NCBI GenBank assembly: GCA_013298625.1
Contig: JAAFIF010000065.1
Location: forward strand, 1 to 56,714
DNA length: 56,714 bases
Origin: Myxococcales bacterium
GTDB lineage: Bacteria; Myxococcota_A; Polyangia; Polyangiales; Ga0077539
Direction: 5' to 3'
How positions within the stretch are numbered: the stretch's first letter is position 1; each line of letters begins with the position of its first letter. Position numbers and translations under genes: made by a program. Shown piece after piece: positions 17,729 to 25,830 of this stretch. The notes under the pieces were generated by a model. The model had not been told where the DNA came from. It was given only the letters and a program-made list of their open reading frames with translations, and did not search any database.

Positions 17729-19162
17729 ATGAGCTTTCGAAGAACTTCTCGCACCCCGAGCGGGCTCTGCGCGATGGCGGCGTTGATCGTCGCGGGCGTC
17801 TGTACCAGCGGCGACGCTGAAGCGCAGGTGCTTCAGCGCTTCGCCCTTCGCGGTGAGTTCGGCGTGGGAACCATGCTCTCGGGCGACCAGATGCAACGCC
17901 AGGGCTACCTGCTGGCGATCCAAGGGACGGGGCGCCTGGGCTTCTCGATCGTCGATCCGCTGGCGGTCGAGCTGGGGTTTTCGAGCTGGTATTTTCCTTC
18001 GGATATGGGCGCGGGGCAGGCGCTCTTGCCCAACGTGGGGCTGCGGTTCGAGCCGCGGCTCGGCAGCCTCGCGAGGCTCGAGCTCGACGCGCACGCGCAG
18101 GTCGCGATGACGGGGCTGGAGTTGCCCACGGGCGTGCTCACGCGCTTCGGCTTCGATGTGGGGCTCGGGGTGGAGTTTCTTCCGACGCAGTGGCTCGGCG
18201 TGGGGCCGATGCTGCGCTACTCGCACATCTTGTCCGTGGCTGGGACGGACGTCGCGGACGCGATGTTCTGGAGCGGCGGGTTGTCGTTGTCGCTGCGCGT
18301 TCCTCCGCCGCCACCGCCGCCACCGCCGCCGCCGCGCGTCGAGCCTCCGCCTCCGCCGCCGGACACCGATCGCGACACGGTCATCGACGCCGATGATCTC
18401 TGCGTCAACGAGCCGCAAGGCGAGCGCCCCGATCCCGCGCGGCGCGGCTGCCCCATTCACGACTCGGACGGCGATGGCGTGCTCGACGCCGACGATCGCT
18501 GCATCGCCACGCCGCAGGGCGCGACCCCGGACCCCGAGCGCCGCGGCTGCCCCGACGGCGACGAAGACAGCGACACCGTCCGCAATCAGCTCGATCAGTG
18601 CCGCACCACGCCGCAAGGCCCGCGGCCCGACCCCGCGCGCGCTGGATGCCCGATCCCCGATCGCGACGGCGACACGGTCCTCGACGACGTCGATCGCTGC
18701 CCCGATCAGCCGGGCGCGCCCAGCACCGACGCTGCGCGCAACGGATGCCCGGGGCTCGTGCGCGTGACCAACGGATACATTCAGATCACCTCGCCGGTGT
18801 TCTTCGCGACCAACCGCGATCGCATCCTGCCGAGGAGCTTCCCTGTGCTCAACGCAGTGGCCGACACGCTCCGCGCCAACGCAGACATCCGCCGCGTCTC
18901 GGTCGAAGGTCACACCGATGACGTCGGCCCCGACGCGCGCAACATGGGCCTGTCCGAGCGACGCGCGCAGAGCGTCCTGCGGTGGCTCGTCGAGCACGGC
19001 GTCGAAGCTGCTCGCTTGGAGGCGCACGGCTTCGGAGAAACGCGCCCGCTCGTCAACCCTGCGGGCCTTCGCGCGAGGGCGCAGCGCGACGCGCGCGCGC
19101 AGAACCGCCGCGTGGACTTCAGGATCTTGGACGGCGCCGGATCAACGGTCGGACAGAATTGA
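17729..19162 (+). CDS. OmpA-family outer-membrane protein with thrombospondin type-3 repeats
   Basis: This 477-residue protein has a signal peptide (1-33, cleaved after AEA) and a beta-rich domain of about 180 residues with alternating hydrophobic strands, probably a small barrel. A proline-only linker (about 192-212) follows. Four calcium-binding type-3 repeats of the form DxDGDGVLDADDRC and CPDGDEDSD cover about 212-340. A C-terminal OmpA peptidoglycan-binding domain ends the protein, with VSVEGHTDDVGP and NRRVDFRIL. The domain order is a common one for OmpA-like proteins that tie the outer membrane to the wall. It lies upstream of the 16-repeat Cys-rich lipoprotein (32 bp gap, same strand). 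Confidence 0.92.
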   Translation: MSFRRTSRTPSGLCAMAALIVAGVCTSGDAEAQVLQRFALRGEFGVGTMLSGDQMQRQGYLLAIQGTGRLGFSIVDPLAVELGFSSWYFPSDMGAGQALLPNVGLRFEPRLGSLARLELDAHAQVAMTGLELPTGVLTRFGFDVGLGVEFLPTQWLGVGPMLRYSHILSVAGTDVADAMFWSGGLSLSLRVPPPPPPPPPPPRVEPPPPPPDTDRDTVIDADDLCVNEPQGERPDPARRGCPIHDSDGDGVLDADDRCIATPQGATPDPERRGCPDGDEDSDTVRNQLDQCRTTPQGPRPDPARAGCPIPDRDGDTVLDDVDRCPDQPGAPSTDAARNGCPGLVRVTNGYIQITSPVFFATNRDRILPRSFPVLNAVADTLRANADIRRVSVEGHTDDVGPDARNMGLSERRAQSVLRWLVEHGVEAARLEAHGFGETRPLVNPAGLRARAQRDARAQNRRVDFRILDGAGSTVGQN

Positions 19163-19194
19163 CCCTACGCTCGCTTCGCTTCGAGGGACACCCG

Positions 19195-21453
19195 ATGAAT
19201 GCACTGAGAATCGCCTCGCTCTTCGCCGTCTGTTCCGCGCTCGTCGCGTGCGGCGGCCGGCCTGTGTTGCGCGCGCCCGACGATGGCGCGACGAGCCCCG
19301 ACGCGCTCGCTCCCGACGGCTCGATCGTCATGGACGGCGCGACCCCAGAGGGCGGGACCCCCTGCGGACCCAGCGAAATCCGCTGCGGAACGACCTGCGT
19401 CGACCCCCGCACCAGCCCCGCCAACTGCGGCTCGTGCGGACGAACGTGCGCCACGGGCGAGGTCTGTAGCAACGGCGTCTGCGCGGGCTCGTGCGGAGCA
19501 GGGCAGACCAACTGCGGCGGCGCGTGCGTCGACGTGCAGAGCGACAGCAGCAACTGCGGCGCGTGCGGGATGTTCTGCCCCGCGGGGCAGAGCTGCAGCC
19601 GCGGCGTGTGCGGCTGCGGCCCCGCGCAGACCGCGTGCGGCGCGGCGTGCGTGGACACTCGCTCGGACGTCGCCAACTGCGGCGCGTGCGGGACCGCGTG
19701 CCCCGCAGGGCAAGTGTGCTCGAGCGGCGCGTGCTCGGCGATGTGCGGCGCGATGCTGACCAACTGCGGCGGCGCGTGCGTGGACGTCCGCAGCGACGAC
19801 AACCACTGCGGCGCGTGCGGCGGCCGCTGCACGGGCGGGACGAGCTGCGTGGCGGGCGCGTGCGCGTGTCCGTCGGGGCAGACCCTCTGCGGCGGGCTGT
19901 GCGTCGACACTCGCTCGGACGCAGCCAACTGCAACGGCTGCGCGATGGCCTGCGCGATGGGCCAGGTGTGCGCCGCGGGCGTGTGCTCGGCCGCGTGCCC
20001 GCCGGGCCGCACGATGTGCGGAGGCGCGTGCATCGACACGCAGACGGACGGGACCAACTGCGGCGTGTGCGGCGTGCGCTGCACGGGCGGGACGAGCTGC
20101 GTAGCCGGCGCATGCGCGTGCCCCGCGGGGCAGACGCTCTGCGGCGGCGTGTGCGTCAACGTGACGAGCGACGGGCGCAACTGCGGCGCGTGCGGAACCG
20201 TCTGCGCGATGGGCCAGGTGTGCAGCGCGGGCGCGTGCGTCGCGGCGTGCCCGATGGGCGCGAGCCGCTGCGCGGGCGCCTGCGTGGACACGCGATCGGA
20301 CAACTTGAATTGTGGTGCGTGCGGCGTCGCGTGCACCGGCGGGACGAGCTGCGTGTCCGGCGCGTGCGCGTGTCCGACGGGGCAGGTGAGCTGCGCGGGG
20401 CGCTGCGTGGACGTGCGCTCGGACGCGGCGAACTGCGGGATGTGCGGCAACGCGTGCATGGCGGGCGCGAGCTGCGTGGCGGGCGCGTGCATGGGCATGG
20501 GGATGTGCCCTGCGGGCACGGTGAGCTGCGGCGGCCGCTGCGTGGACGTGCAGAGCGACCGGGCCAACTGCGGGGCGTGCGGCAACGCGTGCATGGCGGG
20601 CGCGAGCTGCGTTCGCGGCGCGTGCACGACGGTGAATTGCCCGCCGGGCACGGCGATGTGCGGCGGCCGCTGCGTCAACACCCGCACGGACCCGACCAAC
20701 TGCGGGACGTGCGGAACAGCGTGCGCCGCCGGCCAGGTGTGTCAGCTCGGGACGTGCGCGGCGTCGATGCTGATGTGTCCGATGGGCACGACCAACTGCG
20801 GAGGATTCTGCACGAGCACGCAGCTCGACCCGAGCAACTGCGGGGCCTGCGGCAACGTGTGCTCCATCGGGCAGACGTGCCAGATGGGCGTGTGCGCGGG
20901 CACGACGGTGACGTGCCCGATGGGGACGACCAACTGCGGCGGCCGGTGCACGGTCACCAGCGTCGACCCGAACAACTGCGGCGCGTGCGGGACCGTGTGC
21001 GCCATGGGGCAGTTTTGCCTGATGGGCGCGTGCACCTCTCCCATGGGGATGTGCCCGCCGCTCACGGAGAACTGCGGCGGCGTATGCACGAACACGCAGG
21101 TGGACGCGAGCAACTGCGGCGCGTGCGGCAATCGCTGCATGACCGGGCAAGTGTGCATCTTGGGCGCGTGCCGAGGGATGAGCGGGACGTGCCCTCCGTT
21201 GACGACCAACTGCAGCGGCGTGTGCACGAACACGCAAGTGGACGCGAGCAACTGCGGGGCGTGCGGGACGCGCTGCATGACCGGGCAAGTGTGCGCGCTC
21301 GGGACGTGCCGAGGCGGCGGGACGATGTGCCCTCCGGGCTTCACGAGCTGCAGCGGGATGTGCACGAACACGGGCTTCGACCCGCGCAACTGCGGGGCGT
21401 GCGGGACCGCGTGCGCGGCGGGGCAGTTCTGCTTGATGGGTCGGTGCCGGTGA
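19195..21453 (+). CDS. lipoprotein of sixteen 8-cysteine repeats
   Basis: This 752-residue protein begins with a signal peptide (MNALRIASLFAVCSALVAC) and lipobox. An acidic linker follows, then 16 consecutive repeats of about 40 residues to the end. The unit is C-P-x-G-x3-C-G-G-x-C-V-D-x6-NCGACG-x2-C-x2-G-x2-C-x2-G-x-C, with 8 Cys each and about 128 in total. Similar repeats in myxobacterial exported proteins are sometimes matched to plant Stig1-like Cys-rich domains. Spacers between units are longer in the C-terminal half, from repeat 9 on. GAGGGA lies just upstream of the ATG at 19195. It probably forms a long disulfide-stapled surface fibre. Minus-strand ORFs covering the gene are compositional shadows. 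Confidence 0.88.
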   Translation: MNALRIASLFAVCSALVACGGRPVLRAPDDGATSPDALAPDGSIVMDGATPEGGTPCGPSEIRCGTTCVDPRTSPANCGSCGRTCATGEVCSNGVCAGSCGAGQTNCGGACVDVQSDSSNCGACGMFCPAGQSCSRGVCGCGPAQTACGAACVDTRSDVANCGACGTACPAGQVCSSGACSAMCGAMLTNCGGACVDVRSDDNHCGACGGRCTGGTSCVAGACACPSGQTLCGGLCVDTRSDAANCNGCAMACAMGQVCAAGVCSAACPPGRTMCGGACIDTQTDGTNCGVCGVRCTGGTSCVAGACACPAGQTLCGGVCVNVTSDGRNCGACGTVCAMGQVCSAGACVAACPMGASRCAGACVDTRSDNLNCGACGVACTGGTSCVSGACACPTGQVSCAGRCVDVRSDAANCGMCGNACMAGASCVAGACMGMGMCPAGTVSCGGRCVDVQSDRANCGACGNACMAGASCVRGACTTVNCPPGTAMCGGRCVNTRTDPTNCGTCGTACAAGQVCQLGTCAASMLMCPMGTTNCGGFCTSTQLDPSNCGACGNVCSIGQTCQMGVCAGTTVTCPMGTTNCGGRCTVTSVDPNNCGACGTVCAMGQFCLMGACTSPMGMCPPLTENCGGVCTNTQVDASNCGACGNRCMTGQVCILGACRGMSGTCPPLTTNCSGVCTNTQVDASNCGACGTRCMTGQVCALGTCRGGGTMCPPGFTSCSGMCTNTGFDPRNCGACGTACAAGQFCLMGRCR

Positions 21454-21466
21454 AGGTCCGCGCGCG

Positions 21467-21889
21467 ATGAGCAAGAAGAAGAAGAACCAGCTGCAGAAGA
21501 AGCCGCCGTTCGACGCGGGCGCTATGGCGGGCTTCGTCGAGGCGACGCGCGCGGTGATCGCGGATCCGAAGGGCTCGGACGGCGCGTGGTGGCAAGGGAT
21601 GTCTTGCTGGGGCGAGCGGATCATCGGCGGATGGAGCGGCGACGACGCGTACGGGACGGCCGCGGTCGAAGTGCACGGCGAGACGCTGTGCATCGGGATC
21701 GAGCAGCGCGGCGCGTGGCTGGTGATCGAGATCGATCAGCCGCGAGGGTTCGACCCGCGCGCGGTGTCCCTCGCGTGGGCGAGCGAAGTGCGCGTGTACA
21801 GCGCAGGCACGTGGAAGCCCGACGCCGGCTGGCGCGCGGACCCTGTGACCGTGGTGAAGCCGGACCCCACGATGGAGCGGGCGTTTTAG
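21467..21889 (+). CDS. hypothetical protein
   Basis: This 140-residue protein starts 14 bp after the Cys-rich repeat gene. The N-terminus is strongly basic (MSKKKKNQLQKK). The body is a mixed alpha/beta domain with several Trp (GAWWQGMSCWGERIIGGW) and no signal peptide or membrane helix. No catalytic motif is evident and I do not recognise the family. The close spacing suggests cotranscription with the lipoprotein gene, but the protein is predicted to be cytoplasmic. Confidence 0.7.
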   Translation: MSKKKKNQLQKKPPFDAGAMAGFVEATRAVIADPKGSDGAWWQGMSCWGERIIGGWSGDDAYGTAAVEVHGETLCIGIEQRGAWLVIEIDQPRGFDPRAVSLAWASEVRVYSAGTWKPDAGWRADPVTVVKPDPTMERAF

Positions 21890-22038
21890 GTCACGGCCGC
21901 GACGGGGGGCGTCTTCTTCTCGCTGCGCGGCAGCGGATCGACCCGACTTCTACGGGGCGATTTCGGTCCGCGCATGTTCGACGCTCGTCGCGGGCGCGGT
22001 TCGAACCACGATTCCCGAAGTGCTCGTGCTCTCCAGCA

Positions 22039-23055
22039 TCACGGCCCGTCGAACGCCCCTTCGATGAGCGCGCGCAGCGAGCGGTCGCGCCACGAGGTGA
22101 TCTCGACGGTCTTGACGCCGCGCGCATAGAGCCACTCGCTGATGAGCTCGGGGGCGCGGCTCGCGTTGGGGTCGCTGGGGTCGACCGCGGGGCGCACCCA
22201 GAAGTGCTGCACGAGCGCGTCCTGGGTCTTGCTCGCGAGCTCGCGCGGACTGGCGTCGACGAACTGCCGCGCCTTCGCGTCTTGCACTTCGAGCGTGCGC
22301 AGCGCGAGCCAGCGCGCGAGGTTGACGTCGGTCATCGAGAGGCCGACGAACACGCACGGTCCGTCGTGCAGGGCGTTGGCGAGCACGCGGTTGGCGAAGC
22401 TCGAGGGCTCGGCGACGGTGCTCCAGTACTGAAGGTCGGTGAACACCAGGCTCTCGGGCGCGTCCTTGCGCGAGCTCGGATCGCGCGGGAGAAACCCGTG
22501 CGCGTGGTAGACGGGGATGGCGGGCTCGTCGCGAAAGGGCCGGTCGCTTCCGCGCACGATGGGCCACAGGACGCGCTCGCTCTCGTCGCGCAGGGCGTCG
22601 ACGGCGCTCTCGAGCAGGTCGTCTGCGTTGAAGGTCACCACGCGCTCGACCCGCGAGCGAGGGCGTCGTCGCTCGGCGACGAGCAGCCTGGCGAACACCG
22701 CGAGCGAGCTGTCCGCGTTGGCATCGAGCCACGCGCGGTCCGGCGCGATGGCGTCGCGGTAGAGCGCCGCGCGCAGCGTATCTTGAAATCGTGGGTCTCT
22801 CGCCGCGAGCCGCTCGAACGCCATCTGAAACAGCAGCGGAACCTCAGCCCTCAGCCTCGCGTCCGCCACGTCGATCGACGGGTCGATCCTCTTCGCGAGC
22901 GACGCCCAGTCAGCGATCTTCGCGGGGATCGAGATGCCCGCCCCGAGCAGCAGCGTCACGCGCCCCGGCCGCACGCGCTCGTTGAACTCTTCGACGCTCG
23001 CCCGCCATTTGGGCGTCCCCTTGGGCCTTCGCTCGCTCATCGCGAGCGAGACCAT
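22039..23055 (-). CDS. SIR2-like domain protein
   Basis: This 338-residue protein has features of the SIR2_2-type NAD-binding fold: LLLGAGIS (35-42), the conserved Asn in VVTFNADDLLES, the His-containing strand YHAHGFLPRD, and GLSMTDVNLARWL near the end of the domain. SIR2-like proteins of this group include NADases used in anti-phage defence and also deacylases. This is a short, single-domain form without a visible sensor or effector partner. It starts 4 bp after the Cys-rich lipoprotein gene on the same strand. The ATG at 23055 or the one at 23040 could be used; neither has a clear ribosome binding site. The assignment to defence is unproven. Confidence 0.75.
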   Translation of the reverse strand: MVSLAMSERRPKGTPKWRASVEEFNERVRPGRVTLLLGAGISIPAKIADWASLAKRIDPSIDVADARLRAEVPLLFQMAFERLAARDPRFQDTLRAALYRDAIAPDRAWLDANADSSLAVFARLLVAERRRPRSRVERVVTFNADDLLESAVDALRDESERVLWPIVRGSDRPFRDEPAIPVYHAHGFLPRDPSSRKDAPESLVFTDLQYWSTVAEPSSFANRVLANALHDGPCVFVGLSMTDVNLARWLALRTLEVQDAKARQFVDASPRELASKTQDALVQHFWVRPAVDPSDPNASRAPELISEWLYARGVKTVEITSWRDRSLRALIEGAFDGP

Positions 23056-23059
23056 AGCG

Positions 23060-23809
23060 CTACTGGCAGCGGCCCAGCACGCAGGTCTGCCCCGCCGCGC
23101 ACGAGGCGCCGCACATCCCGCAGGACATCACATCGGTCGCGAGGTTGCGGCACACGCCGCTGCAGCACGAGTTGCCGGGGGGGCAGGGGCCGCAGCCCAC
23201 GCACACGCCAGCGCGACAACCCTGGCCCGAGAGGCAGCGGTTGCCGCATGCGCCGCAGTTGTTGTTGTCCGCTTGAAGGTCGACGCACGCGTCGCTGCAG
23301 CACATTTGCGCGGCCGTGCAGCGGGCGCACGGGCTCTCGGCGACGCAGCGGCCCGACTGGCAGACCTGCCCGGCTGCGCAGCGGTTGCCGCACGAGCCGC
23401 AGTGCTCGGCGCTCGTCTGCGTCTGCACGCACGCGTCGCTGCAGCACTGGACGCTGTCGCCCATGCACGCGGGGCCCGCGCCGCACGATGGCTGGCACAC
23501 GAATTCAACGCAGCGCATGCCCGCGATGCAGTGGGCGTTGTCCGTGCATGCCACGCAGCGGCCGCTGGCCCGATCGCAGCGCGCGAGCCCTGCTGAGCAG
23601 TCGCTGTCCATCGTGCAGCGGGCCGCGCCGTCGTTGCCCGTCGAGGCTTCGGGCTGGCTGTCTGGCGTCTCGACGGCGCTCTCGCGCGCGGCGTCCAAGC
23701 CCGCGGATCCGTCCTCGCGCGGCGTGACGACGGGCGGCGCGCACGCGGCGCTGAGCAAGAGCGAGAGCGATAGCGCGGTGCGGCAAGAGAGCGCGAGCGA
23801 AGTGGCCAT
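23060..23809 (-). CDS. Cys-rich lipoprotein with 8-Cys-type repeats
   Basis: This 249-residue lipoprotein has a signal peptide ending at the lipobox LLSAAC, then an acidic Ser/Glu linker and, from about residue 65, repeated Cys-rich modules. Examples are CCSDACVQTQTSAEHCGSCG, CCSDACVDLQADNNNCGACG and CCSGVCRNLATDVMSCGMCG. These are related to the unit in the 16-repeat protein at 19195 but carry an extra paired CC. Function is unknown; it is probably surface-exposed. It is divergent from the formate dehydrogenase operon and lies immediately upstream of the SIR2-like gene, so the two may be cotranscribed. Confidence 0.83.
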   Translation of the reverse strand: MATSLALSCRTALSLSLLLSAACAPPVVTPREDGSAGLDAARESAVETPDSQPEASTGNDGAARCTMDSDCSAGLARCDRASGRCVACTDNAHCIAGMRCVEFVCQPSCGAGPACMGDSVQCCSDACVQTQTSAEHCGSCGNRCAAGQVCQSGRCVAESPCARCTAAQMCCSDACVDLQADNNNCGACGNRCLSGQGCRAGVCVGCGPCPPGNSCCSGVCRNLATDVMSCGMCGASCAAGQTCVLGRCQ

Positions 23810-23910
23810 GGCGTCAACGACGATACCGCTTGTGAACGAGCGCGCGAAGCGCGCGTGAGAGAGCGGTAGGATCGCGCGCGGCGGCGCTGTACATTGTCGG
23901 GACTGAAGCG

Positions 23911-25806
23911 ATGGCGAAGACGCAGCTGCCGAGACTGAAGGTTCCGCTCGTGCGCGAGGGTGGAGTGTTGCGCGAGGCGAGCTGGGACGAGGCGCTCGCG
24001 CGCGCGTCGGGCGGACTCGCAGCGGCGAGGGACGCGTACGGAGGGCGCTCGGTGGGCGTGTTCTCGTGCAGCAAGACGACGAACGAGCTCAACTACTTTG
24101 CGCAGAAGGTCCTGCGCAGCGCGCTCGGGTCGAACAACATCGACTCGTGCAATCGAACGTGACACGCCCCTAGCGTCGTCGGTCTGGCGACGGTCTTCGG
24201 TGCCGGTGGCGGAACCAACTCCTACCGCGAGGTCGAGGAGACGGACGTCATCATTTTGTGGGGTTCGAACGCGCGCGAGACGCACCCGATCTTCTTTCAC
24301 CACGTCCTTCGCGCCCTGAAGAACGGCGCCAACCTCTACGTGGTCGACCCGCGCGTGACGAGCACCGCGCGCTTCGCCAAGCGTCACGTTCCGGTGAGGG
24401 TGGGCGGCGACATCGCCCTCGCCAACGCCGTCGCCAGGGTGATCTTGGACGAGCGGCTCGAGAATCGAACGTTCATCCAGCGCGCGACGGCGGACTTCGA
24501 AGTGTACCAGCGCTCGCTCGAGGACTACACGCCCGAGGCGGCGCAGCGGTTCACCGGCGTCGACCCGGCGATCGTGCGCGAGATGGCCCTGGATTTCGCC
24601 CGCGCAGATCGCGCGATGATCTGCTGGACCCTCGGCATCACCGAGCACCATCACGCCGTCGAAAACGTGTGGGCGCTCATCAACCTCGCGCTCTTGTGCG
24701 GCCACGTCGGGCGCTACGGCGCGGGGGTCAACCCGCTGCGCGGGCAGAACAACGTGCAGGGCGGCGGAGACATGGGCGCGCTGCCCCACAAGCTGCCGGG
24801 CTTTCTCGACGTCGAAGACCCTGTGGCGCGCGGCAACTACGAGCGCCTCTGGGGCGCGACGATCCCGCCCGAGAAGGGCTGGACGCTGACAGAGATGTTT
24901 CGCGCGATGGAGCGCGAAGAGCTCCGCGCGCTCTGGGTCATCGGAGAGAACCCCGCGCAGTCCGAGGCCGACGCGGGCCACGTGCGCGAGCTGCTCTCGA
25001 GGCTCGATCACCTGGTGGTTCAGGACCTCTTTCTCACCAAGACCGCGCAGCTCGCGGACGTGGTGCTCCCTGCGTGCGCGGGCTTCGCCGAGAGCGAAGG
25101 GACCGTCACCAACTCCGAGCGCCGCGTGCAGAGGGTCCGTCGCGCGCTCGCTCCGCCGGGCGAGGCGAAGGACGATCTGTGGATCGTCGGCGAGATGTCC
25201 AAGCGCCTCGGACGAGACTTCGGTCAGCCGACGGCCGAGCAGCTCTGGGACGAGATGCGCACGCACAGCCCGCTGCACCGCGGGATGTCCTACGCGCGCA
25301 TCGAAGCGCTCGGGGGAATCCAATGGCCTTGCCCCGACACAGACAGCCTCGGCGCGAGCTTTCTGCACGGCCGTCTGTGGGAAGAGCCCGTCCGCGGCCC
25401 GCGCGCGCCGTTTCACAGCGTGGCGCACACCGAGCCGGCCGAGGCGCTGTGCGAAGAGTTTCCCTTGCGGCTCACGACGGGACGACGGCTCAGCGAATAC
25501 AACACCGGCGTGCAGAGCGGCTCGATCTCGAGCCCGCTCGTGCGCGACGAGGCGCTCGAGCTCTCGCCGTCGGACTTCGCCGCGCTGGGCCTTCGCGAAG
25601 GAGACCGCGTCCGGGTTCGCTCGCGGCGGGGGTCCGTGACCGCGCCGGTGCGGGTCGATCCAGGGCTGCCCAAGGGGCTCGTGTTTCTCACGCTGCACCA
25701 GCCCGGTCGCGTGGACACGAACTTGCTCACCATCGAGGCCACGGACCCACGCGCGGGGACCGCTGAGTTCAAAGCCGCGGCGGTCGCCGTCGAGCGCTGC
25801 GAGTAG
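23911..25806 (+). CDS. fdhF: selenocysteine-containing formate dehydrogenase, catalytic (molybdopterin) polypeptide
   Basis: The reading frame runs 632 codons with one in-frame TGA at 24160-24162. Translated through as Sec84 it gives SCNRT-U-HAPSVV, the exact active-site context of Mo/W formate dehydrogenases, where Cys or Sec is followed by His. The conserved active-site Arg follows in GSNARETHP. The C-terminus (about 520-631) is the molybdopterin dinucleotide-binding domain. The protein lacks the usual N-terminal CxxCxxxC iron-sulfur domain; it starts (MAKTQLPRLKVPLVREGG) where that domain normally ends. The missing part is encoded by the gene at 27691. A SECIS-like hairpin follows the TGA. 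It is first in an operon with the fused NADH subunits and would oxidise formate, or reduce CO2, with NAD. SelA-D are not in the window. Confidence 0.93.
24163..24192 (+). promoter_or_regulatory. SECIS-like hairpin directing selenocysteine at the TGA at 24160
   Basis: Immediately after the in-frame TGA come 11 nt, then a 7-bp stem CGTCGTC/GGCGACG (one G-U pair) closing the loop GGTCT at 24181-24185. The 11-nt spacing and GGUCU loop correspond to the Escherichia coli fdhF SECIS, where the loop G and U contact SelB. The wobble U next to the top of the stem may correspond to the bulged U of the E. coli element. The hairpin lies within coding sequence and its codons still encode conserved residues. 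Confidence 0.9.
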
Positions 25807-25830
25807 CTGGCACTTTTCTGAGAGACGCGG

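Noticed and set aside
15146..19027. 1293-residue minus-strand ORF spanning several genes
   Set aside because: It crosses the OmpA gene antisense and the methyltransferase gene in another frame, with no recognisable domain.
19165..21693. Long minus-strand ORFs antisense to the 16-repeat lipoprotein
   Set aside because: Their repeats (His/Pro/Arg) merely mirror the DNA repeat of the plus-strand gene; the signal peptide and Cys pattern support only the plus strand.
21998..22007. GGTTCGAACC as a tRNA T-arm
   Set aside because: The flanking bases do not pair as a T stem and no acceptor, D or anticodon stem could be found around it.
22039..23055. A named anti-phage defence system
   Set aside because: The SIR2-like protein is alone, with no Argonaute, TIR, helicase or nuclease partner in the operon; the evidence is too weak.
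23911..24162. Truncated formate dehydrogenase fragment or pseudogene
   Set aside because: The stop is a TGA at the active-site position, the frame continues intact and a SECIS-like hairpin follows, so selenocysteine explains it better than decay or a sequencing error.
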